A stretch of DNA of 64,000 nt, from positions 184,001 to 248,000 of the forward strand of contig RPFO01000127.1 in the NCBI GenBank assembly GCA_009746045.1, written 5' to 3'. This document shows positions 28,659 through 40,363 of this stretch, piece after piece. The notes beneath the pieces are model-generated. The model saw only the letters and a program-made list of their open reading frames with translations, did not search any database and was not told the DNA's origin. This DNA is from Mesostigma viride. Lineage: Eukaryota > Streptophyta > Mesostigmatophyceae > Mesostigmatales > Mesostigmataceae. Position 1 is the first letter of the stretch. Every line of letters begins with the position of its first letter. A program made the translations under genes and the position numbers.

Positions 28659-31600
28659 CCCTTAATTTGTACTGAGTCCGTTTTCGTGGCTCCAGTTGAA
28701 GTCCTACCACTCTAACGGACTGAGTTTGTGGCAGAACCAGGCGCCGCGCCAAAAATAATTCAACGGTCAAACCTGGCCCAATCGATAGATCTAGACGTAC
28801 TCTATGCCTGGGTCTATTCAGACCGTACTTTGGACAATTGGCCAGGGAGTTATGATCTGGCAAACCCAGGGGGGTACCCTGGTCCTGGGGTACTTTCGGC
28901 GGGAAAAAAATGCGCGTTTTTTGCCAAAAGACGTGCACGACGACGAAGACGACGTCTGACCTCGGCAGACATGGCGTCGCCTACTGGCCAGCTGCTGGCC
29001 ACATTTCGACTGAAACTTGGATTTAAGGTGGCAGTGCCTCCGGCCTTCTTCGGAGAGCCGTGGGCAGTGCAAGAATATGGTGAGAATCATGCGCATTATC
29101 GCCTAGACGGCCATGTAGCGGAGGTGACACGCGATAAAAAGCAGGGATGGTGCAAATTTGTCGACGATCCATGCAAATATAAGTTGACAAAAGAGCAGAT
29201 TTTTCAGTTCAGGAAGGTAGGAGAGACCTCTAGGCCTGCGGAGGACGAGGTAGAGGAGGAAGGGGATGCAGGCAGCGATGGGCAGGAAGGTGGGAGCGCA
29301 GGTGACGGTCCAGATGCCTCGGAGCCGGCATCGGAGCCGGACAGCGATGACGAGCAGGATAGCGAGGATATTTCCTCCTCCCCGCCCAAGAAACGTGCCA
29401 AGCGTCGTGCAGGCAACCCGAGGAGGACGCCTGCAACCGGCAGAGTGCCAAAAAGGCGTCTGCAGCGGCTGCCCCCTCCGGATCAGCCCGACTCCGAGCC
29501 CAGCGACTCTTCTGATGACGACGACATCGTTCCCGAGCTTGTGGACAGCGATGCTGAGTCGGAAGATGCGGGGGATGATGATCCGGATGGTGGCGACGAT
29601 GGCGGGGATGAGTGGGTGTTCGGCACTGGCAAGCCGGATCCTGCAGAACTGCCCCGAGTGCCGCATGGTGCGCCGTTTGACAGTGAGCGCAAGGCGATGT
29701 ATCAAAACATCCCGGGTGTTCCTTACCGGTTTTCTCCTCTCGACCTGTTCCTGCTGTTCTGGCAGCCTGGCCCTGTGCTGGAGCGCATTGTCAAGGAGAC
29801 AAACCGCTATGCCGAGGAGAAGCAGCGCACGGCATCTGCTGGGGCACGGGAGTGGTCGCCTCTTTCCATGAACGAGCTGGGCAAGTGGCTGGGCATCCTC
29901 TTGACCATGTCACTCGTGAGCATGCCTGCCAGGGGGGATTATTTTTCTGGCCAACCACTTGGTGCTGCTCATGCTGCCAACCTGCAGCACGTGATGCCCC
30001 TGCTGCGCTTCCAGCAGATTACACGCTTCTTGCACTTCCGGGACTCTGCTGAGCGCCCCGCCAACACGCTGACACGCGAGTGGCGACTGTGGCAGTTCTT
30101 GTGGCTGGAGGACATCTTGAACGACGCCTACAAGAAGTACTTCATCCCGGGTAGCGCGGCTGCCATTGACGAGAGGAGCATCGCGTCCAGGCACAAGCTG
30201 TGCCCAATACGGTGCTTCAACCCGAGCAAGCCTGCCCCCTTCCACGTGAAGCAGTATTGCCTGAACGACTGGCCCACCGGCTACCTGTACCATGCCAACA
30301 CGTACGACAAGCTGGCCCAGGTCAACCATACCTTCCACGTGGTGAATGAGCTTGCCAGCACGTTGCCACACGGGGTCCACATGGCCATGGACCGGTTCTA
30401 CACCGGCCGTGAGGTGATTGAGGCGTGCCACCGCATGGGCCACCGCGTGGTGGGCACAGTGCTCCCCAACCGTCGTGGCCTCCCCTTCACCGAGGTCAAG
30501 CGCCTCGTGCCCCGCAGGCCAGCCCAGGGGGACTACGCATGGGCTGTCAAGCGTGATGGGCTGACCTTGGCCGCCTGGCAGGACCGCAAGCTCGTGTGGG
30601 TGCTGGCCAAGGGCATCCCCCTTGAGGAGGAGATGGTCAGCCGCCATGGCGGCCGCGACGAGCGCGTCATGGTCACTGCCCCCTCGCTCATTCCCGCGTA
30701 CTGGAGCTGCTACAAGGCAGTGGACAAGTTTGACCAGCTCGCCAGCAACTACGACCTGCAGAAGGCCCTTGTCTCGCGGGTGTGGTGGCACCGGGTCGCC
30801 ACGGGGCACCTGGCCAACGCGGTCGGCAACGCCTACATCCTGCAGACTCTCACCCGCGCCAACCGCCCTGACTGCCTCTCCCACGTGGGGTTCCTCAGCT
30901 TGCTCTCACAGCAGCTGGTGAACAATCAGTGGCATGGCGCCCGGCTGGACATCGACCGCATCGCGGAGGCCCACCAGCCTGGGCTGGACGGGCGTTTCAG
31001 CGGCACCCACCTCGTGCCCGAGCGCATTCCGTGGACGGAGCAGGCGCAATGCGTGGTATGCGCCACCATCCCCGAGCGCAAGCGCACCAACTTCTGGTGC
31101 AAGGACTGCGACCAGGCACTGTGCTTGGGCGCGTGCTGGAACGTGTTCCACGCAGGGCCTGTCACCGCGCTCGACGATGACGGGCGCCGCCAGCGTGCCA
31201 TGCAGCCCCTGTCAGCCCGCAGCCCGGCTGGCCGCGCGTGGCCTGAGGCCAATGGCCGCACGACCCGCACGCTGGCAGCTGGCACCCAGCTGACAGGACC
31301 TCGTAGGAGGCAGTTTCTGCGCACCCAGAGGCGCAATCCGTAGTTTGGCACATAGCCAGGTAGCCTTGACAGTTAGCTACACCCTTGGCTAGTCATGCGC
31401 TACCGCGCGCGCGCGCTAGTGCCATTTTGGCCCCTTGCGGCATGTTGGCATGTGTTATATGGCATGGTCTCTTGTTTTATCACCTAGGTATGGTGCATTA
31501 TGCCCATTTGGGAATCCCTTGTTGTTTTATGCCAACTGGAATAAAGTTTTGTGTTGTTATGCTACCATTTATACCCCTGCCAACTGGCACCGTTATAACG

Positions 31601-31982
31601 GTGCCAGCTGGCTTCGGCCATTTGGTAGCTAGTGTTCACAGTTTTGTGACATATCATGTTGCCAATGCATTGATGGCATGTCTGTGATTATATTTAACTC
31701 CCCTCAAAAGGCCAGGGCCAACAGATTTGAATAAATGGTCCACAATGCATTATATGTGTCTCGAACCCCGTGTGCATCGTACCCCCCTGAGGGGGGTGCT
31801 ATTTATAGCAGGTGTAGGGCATGGATATGTGACCAACCAAATTTCCTAAACATTATTTGATATAAAAGCATGCTTGGTTCCAAGGGTGGGCCAGAAAATG
31901 TTATTTGGCTAGTTACCGCCACTGCCACAAAGATACCCAAACTCAGTCCGTTCTGGCGGTTCCAGTTGACACAATTGAAGGG
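28659..31982 (+). mobile_element. Intact piggyBac transposon
   Basis: A 3324-bp element flanked by TTAA on both sides (28655-28658, 31983-31986). The terminal inverted repeats are CCCTTAATTTGT (left) and CCCTTCAATTGT (right, read inward), 10 of 12 aligned bases equal. A subterminal 12-bp repeat, AACGGACTGAGT at 28714-28725, recurs inverted as ACTCAGTCCGTT at 31941-31952. The left end also carries ACTGAGTCCGTT at 28671-28682. This asymmetrical TIR plus internal-repeat layout is standard for the family. The transposase is open, so the copy may be autonomous. Confidence 0.95.
28971..31343 (+). CDS. piggyBac transposase
   Basis: 790 residues from ATG 28971; the frame is open upstream to a GTG at 28728, but that region lacks an ATG. 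It catalyses seamless TTAA-specific cut-and-paste transposition. The order is: an N-terminal chromo/Tudor-like segment (FFGEPWAVQEYGENHAHYRL, KFVDDPCKY); a highly acidic Ser/Asp/Glu-rich linker (about 90-225); and the DDE_Tnp_1_7 core. The probable catalytic aspartates are D400 (AAIDER), D474 (MAMDRFYTG) and D585 (AVDKFDQLASNYD). A cysteine-rich C-terminal finger (CVVC, CKDC, CLGAC, FH) spans about 693-730. Basic residues near the end may form a nuclear signal. There are no frameshifts. The N-terminal domain assignment is tentative. Confidence 0.93.
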   Translation: MASPTGQLLATFRLKLGFKVAVPPAFFGEPWAVQEYGENHAHYRLDGHVAEVTRDKKQGWCKFVDDPCKYKLTKEQIFQFRKVGETSRPAEDEVEEEGDAGSDGQEGGSAGDGPDASEPASEPDSDDEQDSEDISSSPPKKRAKRRAGNPRRTPATGRVPKRRLQRLPPPDQPDSEPSDSSDDDDIVPELVDSDAESEDAGDDDPDGGDDGGDEWVFGTGKPDPAELPRVPHGAPFDSERKAMYQNIPGVPYRFSPLDLFLLFWQPGPVLERIVKETNRYAEEKQRTASAGAREWSPLSMNELGKWLGILLTMSLVSMPARGDYFSGQPLGAAHAANLQHVMPLLRFQQITRFLHFRDSAERPANTLTREWRLWQFLWLEDILNDAYKKYFIPGSAAAIDERSIASRHKLCPIRCFNPSKPAPFHVKQYCLNDWPTGYLYHANTYDKLAQVNHTFHVVNELASTLPHGVHMAMDRFYTGREVIEACHRMGHRVVGTVLPNRRGLPFTEVKRLVPRRPAQGDYAWAVKRDGLTLAAWQDRKLVWVLAKGIPLEEEMVSRHGGRDERVMVTAPSLIPAYWSCYKAVDKFDQLASNYDLQKALVSRVWWHRVATGHLANAVGNAYILQTLTRANRPDCLSHVGFLSLLSQQLVNNQWHGARLDIDRIAEAHQPGLDGRFSGTHLVPERIPWTEQAQCVVCATIPERKRTNFWCKDCDQALCLGACWNVFHAGPVTALDDDGRRQRAMQPLSARSPAGRAWPEANGRTTRTLAAGTQLTGPRRRQFLRTQRRNP

Positions 31983-31986
31983 TTAA

Positions 31987-32224
31987 TTAATTAATTAATG
32001 CATGCATGCATGCAGCGGTTATCCCTGATATTGATGCACAACAAGAAGGGAGCAGGTGATGTCCAACACGCCTGGATTGAAACCATGCCACACGCAGGCA
32101 AAGAATGAATGTAGCAATCGCCTAGCTTGGGAAGTCAATCAACAAACAAACTTGACATCATGATAAGTGCGACAGCCAGCTAATTTTTGATAAAACAAAA
32201 ATTTTCAAATTTGTCTTCACAGAT
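31987..32224. other. AATT/ATGC-rich tail and spacer
   Basis: The rest of the AATT tail and an ATGC run (31983-32014), then spacer without coding signal up to the direct repeat at 32225. Confidence 0.5.
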
Positions 32225-32803
32225 ACTAAGGATGGAACATCAAGGAGACAACCAGCGCAGGCCAGAAATCGGGAGAATCCGGACCATGGTAGCTCGAGCC
32301 TGCCGTTATCTTGTCCGCGTTTTCGAGTCGTTCAGGATGATGAAGATGAATGGTGATGGAAATGTGTATCCTTGTGCATTGAAATTATGGCTGGCTTACG
32401 TGGAGAGCGACTAGATGACCTAGACGGTGGGGCCGGAAACAGCATGCTTGATCAGGGCGTGTGTTTCGAGCCTAACTGGCCGGGACTGTGTCTAGTGGTG
32501 AGCACCATTGCTGCGATCGCTCTCCCACCATTTACGAGGAAATACCCGCAAATGGAAAACCACTGAAAAGGTCTAGCTAGTCAGTCATCACGTTAGCCAT
32601 GCCATGATTCCAAACGTCCAAGAACTGCACACGGTGCAAAGGCAAAAAGCCGGAGGACAGCACTTTCAAATGTGCGGCGGGAACCAAAAGCCCGCGGATG
32701 CCAGAAAACATCGTGTTGCGGCAGCGACGCGACGATGTGGACAACGAATCCAGTGCCAAGCTCGGAACGGCCGCAAAGGAGATCTGAACTAAGGATGGAA
32801 CAT
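32225..32803 (+). mobile_element. Family-D insertion flanked by 16-bp direct repeats
   Basis: Sequence 32241-32787 lies between two copies of ACTAAGGATGGAACAT (32225-32240, 32788-32803). It begins CAAGGAGACAACCAGC. The same body occurs inverted at about 58530-59105. The minus strand can encode a segment with CTRCKGKNPDDSSIKRA and ENIVLLQPRDATV, partly conserved in both copies. The TSD suggests retroposition, but there is no A-rich or AATT tail. Identity is unknown. Confidence 0.6.
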
Positions 32804-33032
32804 GCACAGAAAGCGGCCACGAGCGGACATGGCTAACGGCGGAGATCAGAACTTTTGCGTCTGAGCCCCGAATGCAGTCAGATCACTTGCAACCGATGCG
32901 TCTTTTCTAGGCCGGCGCATCTGCTACTATCATCGGTTACAGCTGTAACGCAGTATTGTGACCAGCCTGCAGCTATTACGCAAAGCATATATGACGAGCT
33001 AACGCTCATCTAGGCAACGCAGCCTGGCGGAT

Positions 33033-33583
33033 TGTTGTCTTTTATGGCTCGCAGTCACATTGGTGGGTAACCTATAACAACCTGTGTTGATTGGTGCATT
33101 AACCAACTGGTGGTAATTCATACAAGTTTGTGTTCACCCATCTTGTCTGTGTTGATTGGTGTTGGTATTTGATGAGCTGATGTGGGCTATGTGTTGATAT
33201 GGTATTGTGACTAATCGAGTGGGCGGAAGTCTGTCAGTGATCGGAAGTTGAGTACTTTCGGCTGTGGCCGATGTGTGTGGCGCCACGCCGGTACTTGTGC
33301 AGTTTTACTACTTGCGGTGGTATCGCTCTATTTCTGGGTACTTTGTGGCGTCGCGTTGATATCTTCAGTTCGCGGTATGTGTGTCTTGTGGTTGAGCTGA
33401 TGCGTTGCGGTGATGATCCACAAAGGCAGCCGTCATTACATTTTGGGGCGCAATCACCATGTGAGCGCGCGCACCTACGGGCCTAAGGGCTGCGGGCTAT
33501 GGATCTGAGCACAATACCCACTACCATCATCTTCGAGGATCTTCGCCAACTCCTTAAGCTTGTAATTGATGCTTTATTTAACA
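33033..33583 (+). repeat. Left LTR (551 bp) of non-coding element
   Basis: It has canonical TG...CA ends. A short 71-codon ORF inside both LTRs has no recognised product. Confidence 0.9.
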
Positions 33584-36500
33584 TGTACTAGGTTGGGGTT
33601 CTTGTTTTAGCTGAAAGCGTCAGTTGACCATGGCGGCATTTGTCCAAGAGAAAACGATGCGGAATTTCTAACGGAATTTTACACTTTCTAGCGGTAATGT
33701 AAACGGAAGTGACGAAGGAAATGTCCTCTGCTATCTTGGCGAGCTACTCCTGATTGGCTGCTTGAAGCTGCGACAATTCGATCTGAAACGGAGCTCGGTA
33801 GGCGATGTGCCTGGAATTTCGGGTCGTCTCGACTGACCGACTGAATTGCGCCAGAATCTCTCTCTGTGCGCTTGTCCTTTAAGAATGCTAATGGATTTAT
33901 TATGATAGCCGTGTCGATTGAGTTTGCAATAGATTCCGTAACTGTGCGCTGTGTATCTCAAACGAAATAGACTGAGGTGATCTCTTGTGGGTCATGCTCG
34001 TCATGCTGATTGTCGGAATGCAGTTTTCTTGGGTCGTTACTTGCTGCATGCAGTATGCTAGCTATTTCTCTGCGTCAACTGGGCACTATTGTCTTGTCTC
34101 GAGACGTTGTGGTTGCCTACGGGCAAGACTTTGTGCAGGAAACGTAGGCTCTGTGTGTGTTACAAAAGTCTGTTATTCGACGTTATCTGCGCTTCTTCTG
34201 CGCCGAAATTGCTAGTACTCCAGCAAGTCCATGACGACTTGCAATGTATAATTTGTTCTTTTGATTCGGCTGGTGGCTTCCTTCTCAGCCTGGGTGCTAA
34301 GCGTACTCAAATAAAGTTTATGCAGGTGATGAAAGTTGCATGTACCGAGAAGAGGCTTGCTTCATCTTGTTCCTTGTTTGCAGCACCATGAGCTATGTGC
34401 TACCGGCTTTGGGACGCTTTTGCCAACTGAGGGCCACTGAGTGTGCCTGCTCTTAGTGTTCTGTTCTCCATTTCAGCCATGTCAAGAACAGTGTACTGGC
34501 TGCGCTGTTCGGCGTTCTCCCAGGTAACGGTTGCATTTTATACCACATGCGCATGCGCAGTGTTGGGCTGTGCCCTGCTGAGACAGAGAGTTGGGATACC
34601 AGTGGTGATGATGATTGTGAGAGGCATTTTCAGTAACCCGTGTGTGACTGGGTATGGTGGTCTGGCTGAACCAGCCGTGGTGCATCCTGCCCGCTGGGGC
34701 AATATTGGTGCAGTGGAATCCGAGAACGAAACTGTATCACTGAGTCGAGTGAGCCTTGTATTATCTGGGAGTATGTGTGACGCTCTACTTGAACGTGCCA
34801 TGTGGTGATTATTTGGAATTTGTTAATGAATGAGTGGCTGTCACACTTGTCGCTTGGCGTTCGTTGGATGATGCGTGGTGCCTCGGTGTGGCATGCTAAT
34901 GTTTGTGGCTGCCGGTTATGGTTGGGCAGCTGGGATGAAGGCAGTTGTTTATGAGCGGACAGTGATGAGATGTCCCACGCTGTTTTTCTATGTGTCAATG
35001 ACTGGAGACTTACTTGGACTAAGTGTCTTGTCTTTTATAAACCTGGAAAGGGGGCGTGTTTTCTCTAAAGACTTCCTCCGATGGGTTCTCTCTGTTTTTT
35101 ATCTGTGGTTTTTCATCTGTTTTTGTGGCTAGGGTTGCTCCGTGCTGTCTATGAGTTGATGATAGAGTTTGCCTCTACATCTGACGAAGTTGCAAGGCGG
35201 TGTCTAAGCTGAGATTGCACATTTGAATGGGTTGTGGGATGGTGACCCGCTAAGCAAGGTTGCAGTGGCGTGTGACTTGTGTATGGCGTTTCTTTCAGGC
35301 AGTGCGTATCATGCGGAGGTTCCATTGGGCTTGATGTGGACAGGATGTGCGTTGTTCATTCATGTGATAGCTTACAGGCCTGTTAGATGTGCCTGACAGG
35401 GGCTGGCAGAGCTGGCCTGACAGTGGCATTATCCCGTGTCCTCTTGCTTTGAGCTCTGTCCATGCGCCGACTACTTCTATAGATGTGGGAGGAGGCAACA
35501 GTAGCAGACTAACAGCCCATTTGTGCATAGTCTGGGTCAGGTTGCCTCTACTGGGATTGGAGCGGGAATAGCCTAAAATGCCTTGGTTGTAATTTGTGTG
35601 CCCGAGCTTCCATGGAGTTGAATTCTGATGTGAATGGCCTGTGCTGTGGCATGATGTTGAGTCATTGGCGGCACCTTTTGATTGTGCCAGTGCAGACCTC
35701 TAGAAGGGAACTTGGTGAGTGTGCTCTGGATATGTTTGGGGTTGAAGGTCAGATGGTGCGTGCCGATTTAAGGTCAAGGTGCGTGCCGGTTGATGGCGTT
35801 CACTGCGGACTTGCATGCTCATGTTGAAGGGGGCATGTTAGGTCTGACCCACCGAGACTTAGTCCCTTCTCGGTTGCCCAGGCAGCAGCTCGGTCCATGG
35901 AGAGATCGCTCGCGGGTGTGCACAGAAAGGGGGCATCCCGCTGGAGCTTGCATGTAGGAGGGTCCCGCCTGGGGCAAAGGGAGCTGTGAGCGGGGGAAGC
36001 TACCCTTGGGAACGAGGAAGAAATGGGAGCTTGGAATTGAGTACACTAAAAGGGGGCCCACCACAGACAAAGTTGTCCCACTTAGTATCCGGACGCTTGG
36101 TGGGGCATGGGTGGCAGATTGAGATCGGTGTCTGATTCATCACACAGTACCTCTCTGGGCGTGCAGCTAATCTCTGTGGTATTGTTCCCTAAGGTGCCGG
36201 TGCTGTGAGTGACAACGTTTTGGGTACCAGCGATCAGGTGGGGTTACTAGTGCAGGTACCGATTTGGCGGTGGTAACTGCAGTCAGGTGTTGCTTGTGTG
36301 AACTTGCTGTGTCTCCTCTCCGCCAACGACCTTTTCTTCTAAACCAACCCATCGTGGTGCGTTAGCTCCGTGGCGTGTCACTTCACGCGTCCTTATGCTC
36401 GTGTTGGTCGGTCAAACGCACATTTTACTCCTTAATAAAAGGAAAGCGTTGGGAATTGTACTGTTTTGCGGGCGTAGAAGTACCTCATGAGCGTTTGGTA

Positions 36501-38880
36501 ACAATTCGGGTTTTGGCAGTTGGTATTGTTCTGGAAAGGTAGCTGTGACCATGACACTGGTTTGGGTTGTTCAGAGATGGGAGCTAGCAGACAGATACTT
36601 GGTCTGGTGATGAACGGATCTGCACCCGTGGTGTACATGCCCCGATATATTTATGTTGCCAAGCAGTGGGTCTGTGGTGCGGGACCAATGGGGAGCATGA
36701 GTGGAGTCATGCGCGCGCCCTGGTCGTTGTGTTCAGGCTCAATAATGCTTGACAACAGCAGAGCTGAACGTGTGTGCCTAGCCTGGGAAGTTCAGCTCCA
36801 GCAGCACCATGGGGAGACGGTGGCCCTGACACACTCCCCGCGACAGATGGTGAACAGGACATAGGCTGATGCCTGATGTTGAGGAGGGGGAAACCCTGCT
36901 TGGAAGCTGACTTGGGTGGTGAGAGTAGGACTAGCTACCCTACTTGCCACTTCTGCTGGATGAGGGGTTGCCCAAATCCGGGGGCAGTACGGCTAGAGTA
37001 CCTAGGCATTTCGGGGGTTGCCCCACTTGCTGATGGTAATGCGAGCAGTCTGCGAGGCTCATACTTGCCCGGTATGAAGCGACTGCTGGGGTCTTGCGGA
37101 CCAGAGGTGCTGTGACACCTACTGAAGGCAAGGGAGCGCGGGGTCCGGTAGTGCTCGGGCACTAGCCGATGGCGCTCAATTCGCGGGCTGGTGGTGCAAG
37201 GTGCATCAACCACAGGCGAGGATACACGCTTTGGAGAGACGTGTTGATGATGAGGCGGAAGGAGATGACGCCTGGGATTTTACACCGCGGGCCGGCAGTG
37301 CGTGGTGCATGCCGCAGGCGGGGTATGCTTGTTGTGGGCACTGGATGTGCTTAGATGCACGGGAATGTAGATGTGTCGAGGGTCTTCCGCAGCATGATGG
37401 TTTTATGAGCGAAGCACCTTGTGAGGATGGGTATGTGGGCATAGGATCAGTGTTGCATGATGCATGTGAATTATGCACACAGTTTTGAGTTGTCTCATTC
37501 AGTGATGGTCCTTGTTGCATATGATGTGGTGCTGTGAGCTGTGAGATGATCGTAAATAGTTTTGACATAGGCATCCAAACGTGCAAACGAGTGAATTGGC
37601 TGAAATCACCCAATTGATATGCATCAATATGTGACATTTCCTATAAGAGTGAGGCTATGTGAGCAGGTCTGAGTTTAACGGGAATATGGTGGGCAGTTTG
37701 CCCTAAACTTTTGTGGCCTGAGTAGATGGTGTGGTGTATATTTGGGGGCCGCGATGAATGTTATGTGGACAAAGCATGGATGCTGGTGAGAGCATGTCAT
37801 TGGAGTTGGATGTCCTTGTGAGTGGTGTCTACTTTATGGGAGTGAGGGAATGTGTTCTGTGACCGTATGGCTTGTTGATAGTCAGTGTGAACTACTTGCA
37901 GAGTGTGCCTTGGCGTTGGGGAGGCCGCAGGCAAGGGCATGGGCCAGGAAGGCCTTGGGCGTGTGTGCCGGTAATATCAAGCCTACTGGAATAATGTGGC
38001 ACTGAAAAATCTGATTGCTGAACAGGTCTGAGTACCTGAGTTCTTGATTCATTTCTTGCTTCTCTCTTGATGGTCAGTGTGGTATTGACCCCACGGGTCC
38101 GTGTCAGCTCATGTTCGTTTTATTCGGGTACGTGGGAAGTCGGGTACTTTGGTCCAGGAAGGATCGTCTGGTGGGCAGTGGGCAAATGACTCACCTGGTT
38201 GACCTGGCAAAGCCGCAAAGGTGGCTGTGTGATTCCTAGTGCCTGGCGTAAAGTGATTGAGTGTTGATGAGGTCAGTGGCACAGATGGTCTTGGTGGACC
38301 AGTCTTGTATTCTCGCTTGCTTACATGACTTTCTAGCACATGCTGATAATATGAGCAGGGCATCAATGGGCGCCTGATAACGGGGTTGGCACTCCCCTAG
38401 TACATAATGTTCTGGCTCGTATTATTTTGTGTGGTGTGTGCAGATGATCTGTGCAATGTTGAAGCTGAGTATGCTGATGTGTGGTGGTGGCAGATCCATG
38501 TTGGATAATTGTCAATGCGTATGCATATATGATTTCTGGCCTGCGCTGGTTGTCTCCTTGATACATTTAGTGATGTGTAGTTGACAAGTGATACCGTTAT
38601 AGCCAAGTGATGTTGATTTTGGTTATCTTGGTTGTCTCATTGATTCTCGCTTATTGTCTTTGTTTGGTATGCATGGTTGTGACCAACAGTGTTTATTTGT
38701 GGGTCTTGGTTTTGCTTGAGGAGTTAATGGTGTGTCATGTGACAGTTACATAGTGTTATGTCTAAGAGGTGATGACGAGTAGTTGTTGTGAAATGGCATC
38801 AGTTGTGGGTGCGGACAGGCTAAGTGTGGTTCTGATTGAAAATCACATGGGGATGTGACTGCTCGGGAAAAATGGGCTGG

Positions 38881-39431
38881 TGTTGTCTTTTATGGCTCGC
38901 AGTCACATTGGTGGGTAACCTATAACAACCTGTGTTGATTGGTGCATTAACCAACTGGTGGTAATTCATACAAGTTTGTGTTCACCCATCTTGTCTGTGT
39001 TGATTGGTGTTGGTATTTGATGAGCTGATGTGGGCTATGTGTTGATATGGTATTGTGACTAATCGAGTGGGCGGAAGTCTGTCAGTGATCGGAAGTTGAG
39101 TACTTTCGGCTGTGGCCGATGTGTGTGGCGCCGCGCCGGTACTTGTGCAGTTTTACTACTTGCGGTGGTATCGCTCTATTTCTGGGTACTTTGTGGCGTC
39201 GCGTTGATATCTTCAGTTCGCGGTATGTGTGTCTTGTGGTTGAGCTGATGCGTTGCGGTGATGATCCACAAAGGCAGCCGTCATTACATTTTGGGGCGCA
39301 ATCACCATGTGAGCGCGCGCACCTACGGGCCTAAGGGCTGCGGGCTATGGATCTGAGCACAATACCCACTACCATCATCTTCGAGGATCTTCGCCAACTC
39401 CTTAAGCTTGTAATTGATGCTTTATTTAACA
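38881..39431 (+). repeat. Right LTR (551 bp) of non-coding element
   Basis: Near-identical to 33033-33583, and followed by CGGAT. Confidence 0.9.
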
Positions 39432-40360
39432 CGGATGCGTAAAGCAATGAAAATACGTCTGCAGCTCCGGCTGCAGCTTCGCCCTCAGGTCCGGAGGGCA
39501 GCGGTGACACTAGTCGCGCACTGGTGATCGCCCAGGCTGCCCACCGGGCTTGCCTCGCCATCTGCATCGCCTGAGCCTAAGCGCAGTCGCCCTGCCGAGC
39601 CGCATCGGGACGAGATCGCCTTTGACATCAGTCAACGCACCTGGCTACTGGACTCGCCGCCCAGGAGCCTTCATGGAAGACGTGTTTTTCGGCACGCACG
39701 CCTCGCTTGTACATAGCCCTGTGCTCGCACCTCATTTCCCACAACCGCGGCCGCTGGCCAGGTGGCCAGCCTGCCGACCCCGCCGAGGATCTCGCGAGAG
39801 TTCTCCGCATAAGTTGCCCCAAGCTCCAACGCTTCGCCCTCTGCTCCCTCCTCGGGCGCTCCGACACCGAGATCTGGGCTTCCCCACCGCCCCCCCCCCA
39901 CCTTGCCCACCGAAGCCATCATCCGCACCCTCAGTCCTTAATTAAGGAAGCTTTCGAGCAGCACGTGACCCCCCTTGCCACAGATGTGGCGGCAATGGAC
40001 GGCACGCTGGCCGTGCTGAGCTCCCTCACATTTTCACCACCGTCACCTCCACCTCCTCCACCCTCCTCGCCTCCGTGGACCTCCACTGCCACCTCCACCT
40101 CCACCGCCGCCCTCAAGGCCCAGCTTCTCAACAACGACCAGCGCCTAAAGGACACCGCCATCGCCATCGAGTGCATGCAGAACACCGCCGGCATCACCGC
40201 CCAGGCGGTGAGGGACATCGCCACCAAGCCAGCCCCCGCTGGCCCAGGCGACGACGCCCCTCCCACCCAGACCTGGGCGGACCTGCTCAAGCACCACGCC
40301 ACCTCCATGCACCACCTCCGCCATCGCTGCACAACTTAAGCAGCAAGCCCCACATCAGCT
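39432..40360 (+). pseudogene. ORF1-type protein, copy C fragment
   Basis: Continues the ORF1 begun at 32991 after the LTR insertion. The longest open part (39707-40339) has CSHLISHNRGRWPGG, LQRFALCSLLGRS, EAFEQHVTPLATDVAAMDGTL, a Thr/Ser/Pro linker, AIAIECMQNTAGITAQAVRDIA and TWADLLKHHATS. The frame stops before the C-terminal nucleic-acid-binding part, where a family-B LINE piece begins (about 40364). Frameshifts and stops lie upstream. Confidence 0.7.
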
Positions 40361-40363
40361 AAA

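Larger units (their letters stand above)
33033..39431 (+). mobile_element. Non-coding LTR retrotransposon (large retrotransposon derivative)
   Basis: 6399 bp with 551-bp direct LTRs (33033-33583, 38881-39431) that start TGTTGTC and end AACA, and a 5-bp target duplication CGGAT (33028-33032, 39432-39436). Only one LTR difference was noticed (A in CGCCACGCC versus G in the right copy). The 5.3 kb interior (33584-38880) is GT-rich on the plus strand and has no long ORF and no gag, protease, integrase or RT motif. A purine-rich GGGAAAAATGGG lies just before the right LTR. It must rely on enzymes supplied in trans. Plus orientation is inferred from the purine tract. Confidence 0.88.

Noticed and set aside
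29910-30884. Minus-strand 324-codon ORF opposite the piggyBac transposase
   Set aside because: Shadow frame; the plus-strand frame carries all transposase motifs.
32225-32803. Family D as a Helitron
   Set aside because: The 16-bp flanking direct repeat argues for retroposition, and no CTRR hairpin end was found; the idea is kept open only for the short motif copies.
34443-34808. 121-codon ORF inside the non-coding LTR element
   Set aside because: No motif, no codon-like pattern, and of a size expected by chance in this GT-rich sequence.
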